A stretch of DNA of 35,631 bases from NCBI RefSeq assembly GCF_024718545.1, contig NZ_JAMXDB010000016.1, positions 1 to 35,631 of the forward strand, read 5' to 3'. The notes beneath the pieces were generated by a model, which saw nothing but the letters and a program-made list of their open reading frames with translations, did no database searches and was not told the origin of the DNA. Every line of letters starts with the position of its first letter. The first letter of the stretch is position 1. The position numbers and the translations under genes were made by a program. Positions 17,444-24,601 of the stretch are shown one piece after another. This stretch comes from Weissella fangxianensis (GTDB taxonomy: Bacteria > Bacillota > Bacilli > Lactobacillales > Lactobacillaceae).

Positions 17444-19060
17444 TTACTTCTTGTATGCCCACTTCCAGTCGAATGGTGCACCAACAGTATTTGAAACAAC
17501 ACCCTTAACCTTTGTGTTCAATAGTGATGGCTTTGCTTGATAGTAAACTGGTGCAACAGCGGCGTCATCTTGTAGAATCTTTTCAGCCTTAGCATAGTCT
17601 GCGTAACGCTTTGTTTCATCGTTAACATCAGTCGTCTTGGCAGCCTTCATCGCATTGTCATAATCAGTATTCTTCCAACTACCATTGTTAAATGATGAAT
17701 CAGATGTATACAAGTCTAAGAATGTTGATGGATCTGCATAGTCAGCACCCCAAATCGTCTGAACCATATCAAACTTCTTATCATCTGACAATGAAATACG
17801 TTGCTTGAATGGTACTGTCTTAATCGTCACCTTCAAACCTGGCAACTTTTCCATTTGTGATTGGATAAATTGTGCTGAACGCTTGGCCGCATCTGTATCA
17901 TCAGTCAAGTATTGCAAAGTAACCTTCTTCTTACCAGATTCCTTTAGACCTTGCTTCCAAAGCTTCTTAGCTTCCTTCAAGTCATAACCGACAGCTTCTT
18001 TATCACCGGCAACCTTGGCATAGTCCTTACCAGTTTCTGGATCCTTAGCTAACTTAGTTGAAGTAAATGAAGTTGCAGGAGTTCCGGTACCACCAAGAAT
18101 CTTTGTTGCCATCGTCTTACGATCGATTGACTTTGACAAAGCCTTACGAATGTTCTTGTTTTCCAAAGGCTTCTTATTTTCATTAAATTCAAGGAATGCT
18201 GTTGAAGCTTGCGCAATAACCGTGTAGTCCTTCTTATTCTTTGACGCCTTATATTGATCAGGAGAAAGGGTCGTATAGTCAGCTTTCTTTGACTTGTACA
18301 AATTGTAACCTGTATTTTGATCCTTGATCGTTTGAATTGAAATCTTTGGCGACTTCACAGTCTTAGCATCCCAATAATCTGAGTTCTTAACCAAAGAAAA
18401 CTTATTATTTGAACCTGTCCAGCCCTTCATTGTATATGGTCCGTTAGAAAGTGTGTACTTAGCAGCAGTACCGTACTTCTTACCAACCTTGTCCACAAAC
18501 TTCTTGTTTTGTGGTTCAAAAGTAGCCATCGTCAATACTGACTCAAGTTGTGGCATTGGACGATCAAGCGTTACTTCCAACGTATGATCATCAATTGCTT
18601 TAACCCCTAGATCTGTGACTGGCTTATCACCATCTTGCACAGCATCAGCATTTTTAATACCTGAGTACAAGTAAGCGTATTGTGACGCTGTCTTTGGATC
18701 ATTGGTACGTTGCCAACCATAAACATAATCATCAGCAGTCACATCATCACCATTAGACCACTTCATATCACGCAAATGGTACGTTAAAGTTAACCCATCG
18801 TCTGACTTATCAACAGATGTTGCACCGGCCAACTTTGGCTCACCAGTCTTATCCATACGATACAAACCTTCACCGATTGCTTGTAAGTAATTAAAATCAA
18901 TCGCTGCCGTTGTCTTCGAAGGGTCCATCGTTCCAACATTGGCACTTTCAGTCCAATTAATCGTCTTATACTTCGCAGCACTAGCTGTAACCGGCACGAC
19001 AGTCGATCCTAGAATAACTGCACCCGACAACAATGCACTAATCTTTAATGTCTTATTCAT
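17444..19060 (-). CDS. oppA: Oligopeptide-binding protein OppA
   Basis: Extracellular peptide receptor of the Opp importer, SBP family 5. About 538 residues: a Sec signal peptide (1-28, cut after TASA, before AKYKTINW), then LDPS-like NVGTMDPSKTTAAIDF, the family motif YVYGWQRTNDPKTAS, NGPYTMKGW and ADYADPSTFLDLY. No cysteine is present in the signal region, so the usual lipid anchor is missing. The start at 19060 (MNKTLKIS) has AAGGA about 11 bases upstream; the upstream ATG at 19084 would place eight charged or polar residues before the signal. It has a strong promoter and a terminator of its own. Confidence 0.95.
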   Translation of the reverse strand: MNKTLKISALLSGAVILGSTVVPVTASAAKYKTINWTESANVGTMDPSKTTAAIDFNYLQAIGEGLYRMDKTGEPKLAGATSVDKSDDGLTLTYHLRDMKWSNGDDVTADDYVYGWQRTNDPKTASQYAYLYSGIKNADAVQDGDKPVTDLGVKAIDDHTLEVTLDRPMPQLESVLTMATFEPQNKKFVDKVGKKYGTAAKYTLSNGPYTMKGWTGSNNKFSLVKNSDYWDAKTVKSPKISIQTIKDQNTGYNLYKSKKADYTTLSPDQYKASKNKKDYTVIAQASTAFLEFNENKKPLENKNIRKALSKSIDRKTMATKILGGTGTPATSFTSTKLAKDPETGKDYAKVAGDKEAVGYDLKEAKKLWKQGLKESGKKKVTLQYLTDDTDAAKRSAQFIQSQMEKLPGLKVTIKTVPFKQRISLSDDKKFDMVQTIWGADYADPSTFLDLYTSDSSFNNGSWKNTDYDNAMKAAKTTDVNDETKRYADYAKAEKILQDDAAVAPVYYQAKPSLLNTKVKGVVSNTVGAPFDWKWAYKK

Positions 19061-19110
19061 ATTTTCCCCATTCCTTAACCACATTCATATTACGTGATAA
19101 CTTTTTCATA

Positions 19111-19139
19111 ATCATATAATAAACCGAATTTATAGTCAA
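19111..19139 (-). promoter_or_regulatory. Strong sigma-A promoter of oppA
   Basis: The minus strand has -35 TTGACT (19139-19134), exactly 17 bases, -10 TATGAT (19116-19111). The leader is about 45 bases. The rest of 19140-19290 shows no gene. Confidence 0.8.
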
Positions 19140-19290
19140 CGATTTATTTAAGTTCATTTTAATAAAGTTTCGATTTTGTCATCTTAATTGACTGCTATAA
19201 CAATAATACCCCTTAGCAACGCCTACGATCAGTTCTCATAATCAGTTCATTTTAATGAATCATCATTTTCTCATTTTTTCAATAAAAAAA

Positions 19291-19321
19291 GTGATTGAGA
19301 CAAATCAAATGTCTCAATCAC
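19291..19321 (-). terminator. Terminator of the gln operon (GATTGAGACA family)
   Basis: GTGATTGAGACA (19291-19302) pairs perfectly with TGTCTCAATCAC (19310-19321); seven T follow on the minus strand. It lies 18 bases past the last permease gene. Confidence 0.92.
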
Positions 19322-19339
19322 TTTGTATTAATGATAACT

Positions 19340-19996
19340 CTAGGCCGCCATCCGACGATCTAATAGATCACCAATCTTTGAAATAATAAAGTTTAAGATG
19401 AAGTAAATCACTGCCAATGCAAGGAACATTGAAATGATTGCGCTTGGTTCTTGCGCGTACACAATTTGAGCACGATAAGTAACTTCTGGCAACATAATAA
19501 TGGTTGCTAGTGATGTGTCCTTAATCAAAGAAACAAATTGTGACACGATTGGTGGAATCATCGTCTTATATGCCTGTGGCAAAATAATGTGCCACAAAGC
19601 TTGTTTGAAATTCAATCCATTTGATAAGGCACCTTCGAGCTGTCCCTTAGGAACGGCCAAAATACCTGAACGAATAATCTCAGCCAACATTGCTGACTCA
19701 AAAATTGTCAAAGCGAAGATAGTTGACGTGACAACACCAAAGTGAATACCAATTTTTGGCAAAGCAAAATAGGTGAAAAAGATAATTAATAGTAATGGTA
19801 AATTACGAATTAAGTCGATAATAAATCCCACAATTTGTGAAAAATAAGGGATTTTGACATATCTAATCACACCCAACACTGATCCGATAATGAAACTCAG
19901 GATAATCGAGACTACCGCAACCTCGATAGTCACACCTAGCCCCATCATCAAGAAGCGCATATTCACCCACGAAAATGCTGAAAAGAATCCACTCAT
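19340..19996 (-). CDS. glnP: Polar amino acid ABC transporter permease (GlnP-like)
   Basis: 218 residues, His/Glu/Gln/Arg-type permease with about five membrane helices. It has LIRNLPLLLIIFFTYFALP and the ATPase-coupling segment GALSNGLNFKQALWHIILPQA, then PPIVSQFVSLIKDTSLATII, all standard for the family. The start ATG at 19996 overlaps the stop of the other permease gene (ATGA), with GGAGGT five bases upstream. The two permeases differ and probably form a heterodimer. Gene symbol follows the B. subtilis glnQHMP order, and the true substrate (Gln, Glu or Asp) is not proven. Confidence 0.92.
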   Translation of the reverse strand: MSGFFSAFSWVNMRFLMMGLGVTIEVAVVSIILSFIIGSVLGVIRYVKIPYFSQIVGFIIDLIRNLPLLLIIFFTYFALPKIGIHFGVVTSTIFALTIFESAMLAEIIRSGILAVPKGQLEGALSNGLNFKQALWHIILPQAYKTMIPPIVSQFVSLIKDTSLATIIMLPEVTYRAQIVYAQEPSAIISMFLALAVIYFILNFIISKIGDLLDRRMAA

Positions 19997-20646
19997 GCGC
20001 GACCTCCATTCTTTTCAAGTCTGTTTTCCAAATAACGCATATAATAACTCATTGGCATTGTTAGGATAAGATAGAATATACCAACAATGATAAATGGACC
20101 AAATGTATCAAATGTCGTTTGCGAAATCTGATTTGCTTGGTACATTAAATCCAGCCCAGCAACGAATGCAAGCACTGATGAGTTTTTAATCAAATTAATA
20201 AATTGATTACCTAGTGGTGGAATAACCAACTTAAAGGCCTGTGGTAAAACAATGTAACGCATTGCTTGCCACCAAGAAAGGCCGTTTGACATTGCCCCTT
20301 CTAGTTGGCCCTTTGGCACCGCATTAATACCTGCTCGAACTGTTTCAGCAATAAAAGCTGAGGTATATAACGTTAAACCAAACGTTCCGGCCGCAAAACC
20401 ACTAATTTTAATAATGTTAGCAATAACCACATAGAAAAACATCGTGATAACCAACAACGGAATGTTTCTAACAACTTCAATATAGATACGACCGATAATA
20501 TTAGCTAGCTTGTTCGGAATAACTTCGAGTAATGCGAAAGCTGTTCCTAAAATAAGCGAACCAATCAATGCTATAACTGATGAAGCAATTGTCCAGCCGA
20601 ATCCCGTAAAAAATTCACCAGCATGTGATTGAAATAGTGAGATCAT
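19993..20646 (-). CDS. glnM: Polar amino acid ABC transporter permease (GlnM-like)
   Basis: 217 residues, the partner permease. It has EVVRNIPLLVITMFFYVVI, the coupling loop GAMSNGLSWWQAMRYIVLPQA and PPLGNQFINLIKNSSVLAF. Its start overlaps the SBP gene stop as TAATG, and its end overlaps the next permease by four bases, so all four genes are translated as one coupled operon. Confidence 0.92.
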   Translation of the reverse strand: MISLFQSHAGEFFTGFGWTIASSVIALIGSLILGTAFALLEVIPNKLANIIGRIYIEVVRNIPLLVITMFFYVVIANIIKISGFAAGTFGLTLYTSAFIAETVRAGINAVPKGQLEGAMSNGLSWWQAMRYIVLPQAFKLVIPPLGNQFINLIKNSSVLAFVAGLDLMYQANQISQTTFDTFGPFIIVGIFYLILTMPMSYYMRYLENRLEKNGGRA

Positions 20647-21491
20647 TATTTAGCCAACTCCTTCCAATCCATTCCCTTAACGCTACCGAACCATTTCTGG
20701 ACCATCTTAGCATAAGTACCGTCTGACTTAATATCCTTAATTGCCTTATTCACGGCTTTGACTAACTTAGGATTTTTCTTTTTCATCGCCACACCATAAG
20801 GCTCATTAGTGAAGGTACCACCACGAACTTCTAAGTTTTTAGAACCAGCAGCCATACCATATAAAATACCATTATCAGTCGTTAGCGCATCACCTTGGCC
20901 GGCCTTTAAAGCAGTTAATGCTGTTGCGTAATCTTGTAACCCAACAACTTTGGATTTTGGCGCAAAGTCTTTAATTTCATCAATTGAAGTCGAACCTTGT
21001 ACTGCTAACACGCGGGCCTTAGGTGTATTCAGATCCTTCACATTATGATACTTACTTGAATTTTTAACCATAATTGACTGCCCGGCATCAAAATAAGGAT
21101 CTGAGAAATCAACAACTTTTTGTCGCTCTGGTGTAACAGACATCGTCGCAATAATAGCATCGATATTACCATTTAGTAGCATAGGTACACGCGTACCAGA
21201 AGTAATCTGCGTATACTCGACCTTAGCATCAGGATTGATACGTTTCGTAACTTCCTTGGCCATATCAACATCAAATCCTTCAAGTTTACCTGACTTGATA
21301 TTCATTAGCCCCATCAATTTCGTATCGCCCTTGACACCCCAGTTCATACGATCAGTTTTCATCACTCGATCATATGTCTCATTTTTAACGTTGTCTGCGT
21401 GAATGACTGTTTCTCCGGTTGCCCCAGCAAACAAGGTGACTGCAGCAGCTGCAAGAACTGTCTTCATTACAACTTGAAATCTACTTTTCAT
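20646..21491 (-). CDS. glnH: Amino acid ABC transporter substrate-binding protein (GlnH-like)
   Basis: 281 residues, SBP family 3. It has a signal peptide (about 1-32, likely cut after VIHA) and then the mature protein with GKLEGFDVDMAKEV, IDAIIATMSVTPERQKVVDFSDPYF (the carboxylate-binding Arg lies in TPER) and the C-terminal DGTYAKMVQKWFG. This pattern is common to glutamine/glutamate/aspartate-binding proteins. It has no lipobox cysteine, like the other two binding proteins of the window. AAGGAGG lies six bases before the ATG at 21491. It sits 11 bases after glnQ. Confidence 0.92.
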   Translation of the reverse strand: MKSRFQVVMKTVLAAAAVTLFAGATGETVIHADNVKNETYDRVMKTDRMNWGVKGDTKLMGLMNIKSGKLEGFDVDMAKEVTKRINPDAKVEYTQITSGTRVPMLLNGNIDAIIATMSVTPERQKVVDFSDPYFDAGQSIMVKNSSKYHNVKDLNTPKARVLAVQGSTSIDEIKDFAPKSKVVGLQDYATALTALKAGQGDALTTDNGILYGMAAGSKNLEVRGGTFTNEPYGVAMKKKNPKLVKAVNKAIKDIKSDGTYAKMVQKWFGSVKGMDWKELAK

Positions 21492-21502
21492 GTTGCGCCT
21501 CC

Positions 21503-22237
21503 TTAACGAATAATTTGCGATAGGAATTCCCGTGCACGTGGCTCCTTTGGGTTAGAGAAAAACTCCTTAGTTGGTGAATCTTCAAGAATCCTTCCCTTAT
21601 CCATGAAAATAACACGGTCAGCAACTTCCTTAGCAAAGCCCATTTCGTGGGTCACAACCAACGTCGTCATTGAAGAATCACCTACAATATCTTGAATTAT
21701 TTGCAAGACGCCATTGATCATCTCAGGATCCAAAGCCGATGTTGGCTCATCAAATAGCAATGCTTTTGGCTTCATTGCTAATGAACGTGCAATCGCAATA
21801 CGTTGTTGTTGTCCACCAGAAAGTGCTGATGGTGACTTTGCAGCTTGATCAGCCAAGCCAACACGGTCAAGTAACTCCATGGCAACTTTCTTATTTTCTT
21901 CTTCTTCACGATGCAACACTAATCGTGGTGCTAACATGATATTTTCTAAAACTGATTTATTTGCGTACAAATTAAAATGTTGGAAAACCATCCCAACATT
22001 CTTTCTCGTACGGTTCATATCCGTCTTAGGATTAGCTAAATCTTGCCCATTTACAATTAACTGTCCACCCTGGACTGGCTCCAAACCATTAATCGTACGA
22101 ATCAATGTTGATTTTCCTGAACCTGAAGGTCCAATCAAAACAACCGTTTCCCCAGCCTCTACCTTTAAATTAATATCCGTCAACGCATGAAAATCACCAT
22201 AAAACTTGTTGACATCTTTGAATTCGATCATCGACAT
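21503..22237 (-). CDS. glnQ: Amino acid ABC transporter ATP-binding protein (GlnQ-like)
   Basis: 244 residues. It has Walker A GPSGSGKSTLIR, Q-loop MVFQHFNLYANKSV, signature LSGGQQQRIAIARSLA, Walker B ALLFDEPTSALDPE and the H-loop VVTHEMGFAKEVADRV, all intact. It powers the importer formed with the next three genes. Start ATG at 22237 with AAGGAGGA six bases upstream. First gene of the operon, preceded by a promoter and a leader with two hairpins. Confidence 0.95.
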   Translation of the reverse strand: MSMIEFKDVNKFYGDFHALTDINLKVEAGETVVLIGPSGSGKSTLIRTINGLEPVQGGQLIVNGQDLANPKTDMNRTRKNVGMVFQHFNLYANKSVLENIMLAPRLVLHREEEENKKVAMELLDRVGLADQAAKSPSALSGGQQQRIAIARSLAMKPKALLFDEPTSALDPEMINGVLQIIQDIVGDSSMTTLVVTHEMGFAKEVADRVIFMDKGRILEDSPTKEFFSNPKEPRAREFLSQIIR

Positions 22238-22253
22238 AGTGGTTCCTCCTTAT

Positions 22254-22278
22254 GGATAATTTACCTTAAAAATTATCC
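22254..22278 (-). promoter_or_regulatory. Leader hairpin next to the glnQ ribosome binding site
   Basis: GGATAATTT (22254-22262) pairs perfectly with AAATTATCC (22270-22278). It ends three bases before the glnQ Shine-Dalgarno, so it could affect ribosome access. Confidence 0.45.
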
Positions 22279-22291
22279 CGTATATAAAAAT

Positions 22292-22320
22292 AACCCGCCG
22301 CGATTTTATTCGTGACGGGT
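22292..22320 (-). terminator. Terminator-like hairpin in the glnQ leader
   Basis: On the minus strand ACCCGTCACGA (22320-22310) pairs with TCGCGGCGGGT (22302-22292) with one mismatch and one G-U, followed by TATTTTTA. It lies downstream of the putative glnQ promoter, so it may be an attenuator, but it is also the only candidate terminator for the upstream operon ending at 22413. Confidence 0.65.
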
Positions 22321-22330
22321 CGCTAATTTA

Positions 22331-22360
22331 ATAATAATCTGAGTTTATCTTAATTGTCAA
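22331..22360 (-). promoter_or_regulatory. Promoter of the gln operon
   Basis: The minus strand has perfect -35 TTGACA (22360-22355), 18-base spacer, -10 TATTAT (22336-22331). The start would be about 85-90 bases before glnQ. Confidence 0.65.
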
Positions 22361-22412
22361 ACATATTGTTAAGTTTGTTGACATGAAAGAATGTTCAATT
22401 ATGTGCGATTAT

Positions 22413-23207
22413 CTATTTTTTTGTATATGCTAACTCAACTGCTAACTCATAAGGTTTTTCCACAGGCATTAAATCATGACGACCACGAGCCTTTCCTGGT
22501 CCACCAGTAACAACAACTGACGCAATATATAAATTGTATGATTCTAATGCTAAGTCAACTGGTTGCAATCCAACCGTTTGAATTCGCGCCAAACGTGACG
22601 CAAGCATTTCATTCATCCCACCATAAATTGACAAACCACCACGTTCTTCCTCCAACCGGAAGTAAGGTAATGGGGTACCAGGGTGGTTAGCAAAAATGGT
22701 TTGTTGACCGGTAGCTAGAAAAGCTAGCTGTTCTTTCTCTGATAAGCCACCATAGTTTTCACTAATCAGGCCGCCTTCACGTAACTGATCAACAACTTTA
22801 TTTAACTCGGCAGCCATATCATCATCTGAAACGGCAGTTGCTGGTAGAACTTGTTGTTTATCATAAAGACCATTGGCTGGGACATAAGGCATTGCCTGAC
22901 CGTCGGTTGTTTTTGCTGCTTGTGGGCCACCCAAAACCTTCTCAAGCTTTGGTGAAATATCCCATTTCACTGTTTTCTGTGTGTAATAGTAAATGATATT
23001 TAAAATGACACAATAAAGAATAAACAAAAATCCTAACGCCAGCAACACTCCTCGTAAGTAGGCACCGTTTTGTATATGCCGTACCGCTAAATATAAAATA
23101 TAAAAATTACCAATACCAGCTAGGATCGTATACATTTGTCCCTTCCAACGAGCATTGACGTTGAAGAAACCAAGATAATGATTAAGTAAATCTAATATCG
23201 ATAACAT
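22413..23207 (-). CDS. Membrane protein of DUF6681 type, function unknown
   Basis: 264 residues. Two membrane helices near the N-terminus (about 27-44 and 50-73) are followed by a soluble part of about 190 residues that includes DDDMAAELNKVVDQLREGGLISENYGGLSEKEQLAFLATGQQ and a C-terminal VVVTGGPGKARGRHDLMP. I associate it with the DUF6681 proteins of lactobacilli, with moderate certainty; the role is unknown. The ATG at 23207 overlaps the preceding stop (TAATG), with AAGGAGGA eight bases upstream. Last gene of a three-gene operon with the Ser-rich protein and the guanylate-kinase-like protein. Confidence 0.7.
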   Translation of the reverse strand: MLSILDLLNHYLGFFNVNARWKGQMYTILAGIGNFYILYLAVRHIQNGAYLRGVLLALGFLFILYCVILNIIYYYTQKTVKWDISPKLEKVLGGPQAAKTTDGQAMPYVPANGLYDKQQVLPATAVSDDDMAAELNKVVDQLREGGLISENYGGLSEKEQLAFLATGQQTIFANHPGTPLPYFRLEEERGGLSIYGGMNEMLASRLARIQTVGLQPVDLALESYNLYIASVVVTGGPGKARGRHDLMPVEKPYELAVELAYTKK

Positions 23208-23668
23208 TAATTAGTTCCTCCTTGTGCCGCATTGTCATTGGTCGTATTTCCGGTCGTGTTATTATTTGTTCCAGTTGTATTATTACCGGTGGTGTTACCA
23301 GTCGTATTATCTGTATTGTTTGCATCATCAGTCGTTCCATCGGTCGTGTTATCTGTAGACTCTTCATCGGTTGACTGACTTGAATTACTTGCTGATGATT
23401 TTGATCCTGAGCTAACTGATGTATCATCAGCAATTGAATCTTCATCGGCCACATCCGACTCAGTCGAAACTTTAGCAGAATCATCTGAGGAACTAACAGA
23501 AGATTTAACACTTGATGATGAAACCATACTACTAGATACCGAGGATGACTTTGCGGCGCCATTAGAAGAATGGGTGGAAACATTAACGACTGCGTTACCA
23601 GCGCTAACTGCTAAAATAATTGATACTAATGCGACTGGTGTCATAAATGGTGGTGTTCGATATGCCAT
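23207..23668 (-). CDS. Membrane-anchored Ser/Thr/Asn-rich low-complexity protein
   Basis: 153 residues with no recognised domain. One hydrophobic segment near the N-terminus (about 8-28, MTPVALVSIILAVSAGNAVV) is followed by a Ser/Asp-rich stretch (33-95) and a C-terminal half made of short repeats such as TTGNTTGNNTTG. The layout suggests a type II anchored or secreted protein with a disordered outer tail, possibly O-glycosylated or wall-spanning. There is no LPxTG. The start ATG at 23668 has GGAGGAGGAG upstream, and the kinase-like gene ends five bases before it. The repeat codons would favour slippage, so length may vary between strains. Confidence 0.75.
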   Translation of the reverse strand: MAYRTPPFMTPVALVSIILAVSAGNAVVNVSTHSSNGAAKSSSVSSSMVSSSSVKSSVSSSDDSAKVSTESDVADEDSIADDTSVSSGSKSSASNSSQSTDEESTDNTTDGTTDDANNTDNTTGNTTGNNTTGTNNNTTGNTTNDNAAQGGTN

Positions 23669-23673
23669 AGATA

Positions 23674-24249
23674 TTACTCCTCCTCCAGGTCAAAAACTAA
23701 GGCCTGCTTAACAATATTGTCAATTTTTTCTTTTGTACTTAGCCAATCATCGTTAACAACAACATGAGCAATTCCTTGTAAGGGTTCAGGTAATTGCACA
23801 TCACGTTTATATTCCTCACTTGCCATGCGTCGACGAGTTTCTTCCAAATTATCGCCTCGTTTTGATAGTCTACCCAAAAGTTCATCAGTTTTGGTGACAG
23901 TCAAAAAAATCACGACGGCTTCATCCCCTAATTTTTCTGAATAGGTTTTTGCACCAGCAGTATCCAAAACAATGCTAATCAATGGGCTTTTCTCCCACGC
24001 ACGTTCAAGTCCCTCGTATGATGACCCATAACGATAATTGGCATACGCAACACTTTCTAAATAATGATTATTTTCAAAAGACTGTTCTGTCTCAAAGTAA
24101 TAGTCAATTTGGTCAATCTCACCTTCACGCGGTGGTCTAGTTGTATGTGTAATCACCTTGGGCATTTCATAAAACTCATTTAAATAATTGGCAACGGTTG
24201 TTTTACCAGTTCCCGTATTACCTGTCAGAACGAAAACTTTTCGATTCAT
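23674..24249 (-). CDS. Guanylate-kinase-like P-loop protein
   Basis: 191 residues. It has P-loop GNTGTGKTTV (about 10-19), then THTTRPPREGEIDQIDYYF, which matches the GMP-binding region of guanylate kinase, YRYGSSYEGLERA (in place of YGTP.... in Gmk), VLDTAGAKTY and a lid segment RLSKRGDNLEETRRRMASEEYK. It is likely to phosphorylate a nucleoside monophosphate or be a divergent Gmk paralogue; the housekeeping gmk is expected elsewhere. Shine-Dalgarno is weak (AAAGAG). Its neighbours in the operon are membrane proteins without known function, so its role is open. Confidence 0.78.
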   Translation of the reverse strand: MNRKVFVLTGNTGTGKTTVANYLNEFYEMPKVITHTTRPPREGEIDQIDYYFETEQSFENNHYLESVAYANYRYGSSYEGLERAWEKSPLISIVLDTAGAKTYSEKLGDEAVVIFLTVTKTDELLGRLSKRGDNLEETRRRMASEEYKRDVQLPEPLQGIAHVVVNDDWLSTKEKIDNIVKQALVFDLEEE

Positions 24250-24348
24250 AACTCTTTCTACTCTCTTTTTTTACTGCTATTAGTATACTGCCTAATCCTT
24301 AAGGTTCCCTAACATTTTAAGAATAACTTGTTTTCAATATTAGATTAC

Positions 24349-24536
24349 TATAGTTTCGTTAATCAGTCATAGTAAAAGTCGCAAAACACCTCTTTCTGTG
24401 CCTTATTTTTTACTATGGCAAAACAGAAGACAGGGAAGGTGTGACGCTCGTAACACCTTCCCTGTCCCGCATCCCGCTGCCCAACTACCATGGCAGTGTT
24501 TTTAGCATCTCTGTTACATAATTGTAACACTTTTTT
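24349..24536. ncRNA. Candidate structured RNA of about 170-180 bases, strand uncertain
   Basis: Gene-free stretch of 350 bases between the kinase-like gene and pepV. It holds three hairpins: CATAGTAAAA/TTTTACTATG (24368-24377 with 24408-24417), a perfect 13-base stem ACAGGGAAGGTGT/ACACCTTCCCTGT (24430-24442 with 24453-24465), and CTGCC/GGCAG (24477-24496). On the plus strand a -10 TATAGT (24349-24354) precedes it, with a weak -35, and a terminator TGTTACA/TGTAACA plus T6 (24512-24536) ends it. On the minus strand it could instead be the leader of the kinase-like operon (extended -10 TGTTACAAT at 24520-24528). I recognise no known family. Confidence 0.5.
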
Positions 24537-24550
24537 ATTGAAAATGAAAA

Positions 24551-24579
24551 AAAGTTAGCGATATCTCTCCGCTAACTTT
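24551..24579 (-). terminator. Terminator of pepV
   Basis: AAAGTTAGCG (24551-24560) pairs perfectly with CGCTAACTTT (24570-24579); the minus strand then has seven T. It lies 22 bases past the pepV stop. Confidence 0.92.
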
Positions 24580-24601
24580 TAATAATTATTCAATTTTAAA
24601 A

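Noticed and set aside
23182-23583. 133-codon minus-strand frame inside the Ser/Thr/Asn-rich gene
   Set aside because: It is a shifted frame of a low-complexity repeat; the other frame has a strong ribosome-binding site and coupled ends.
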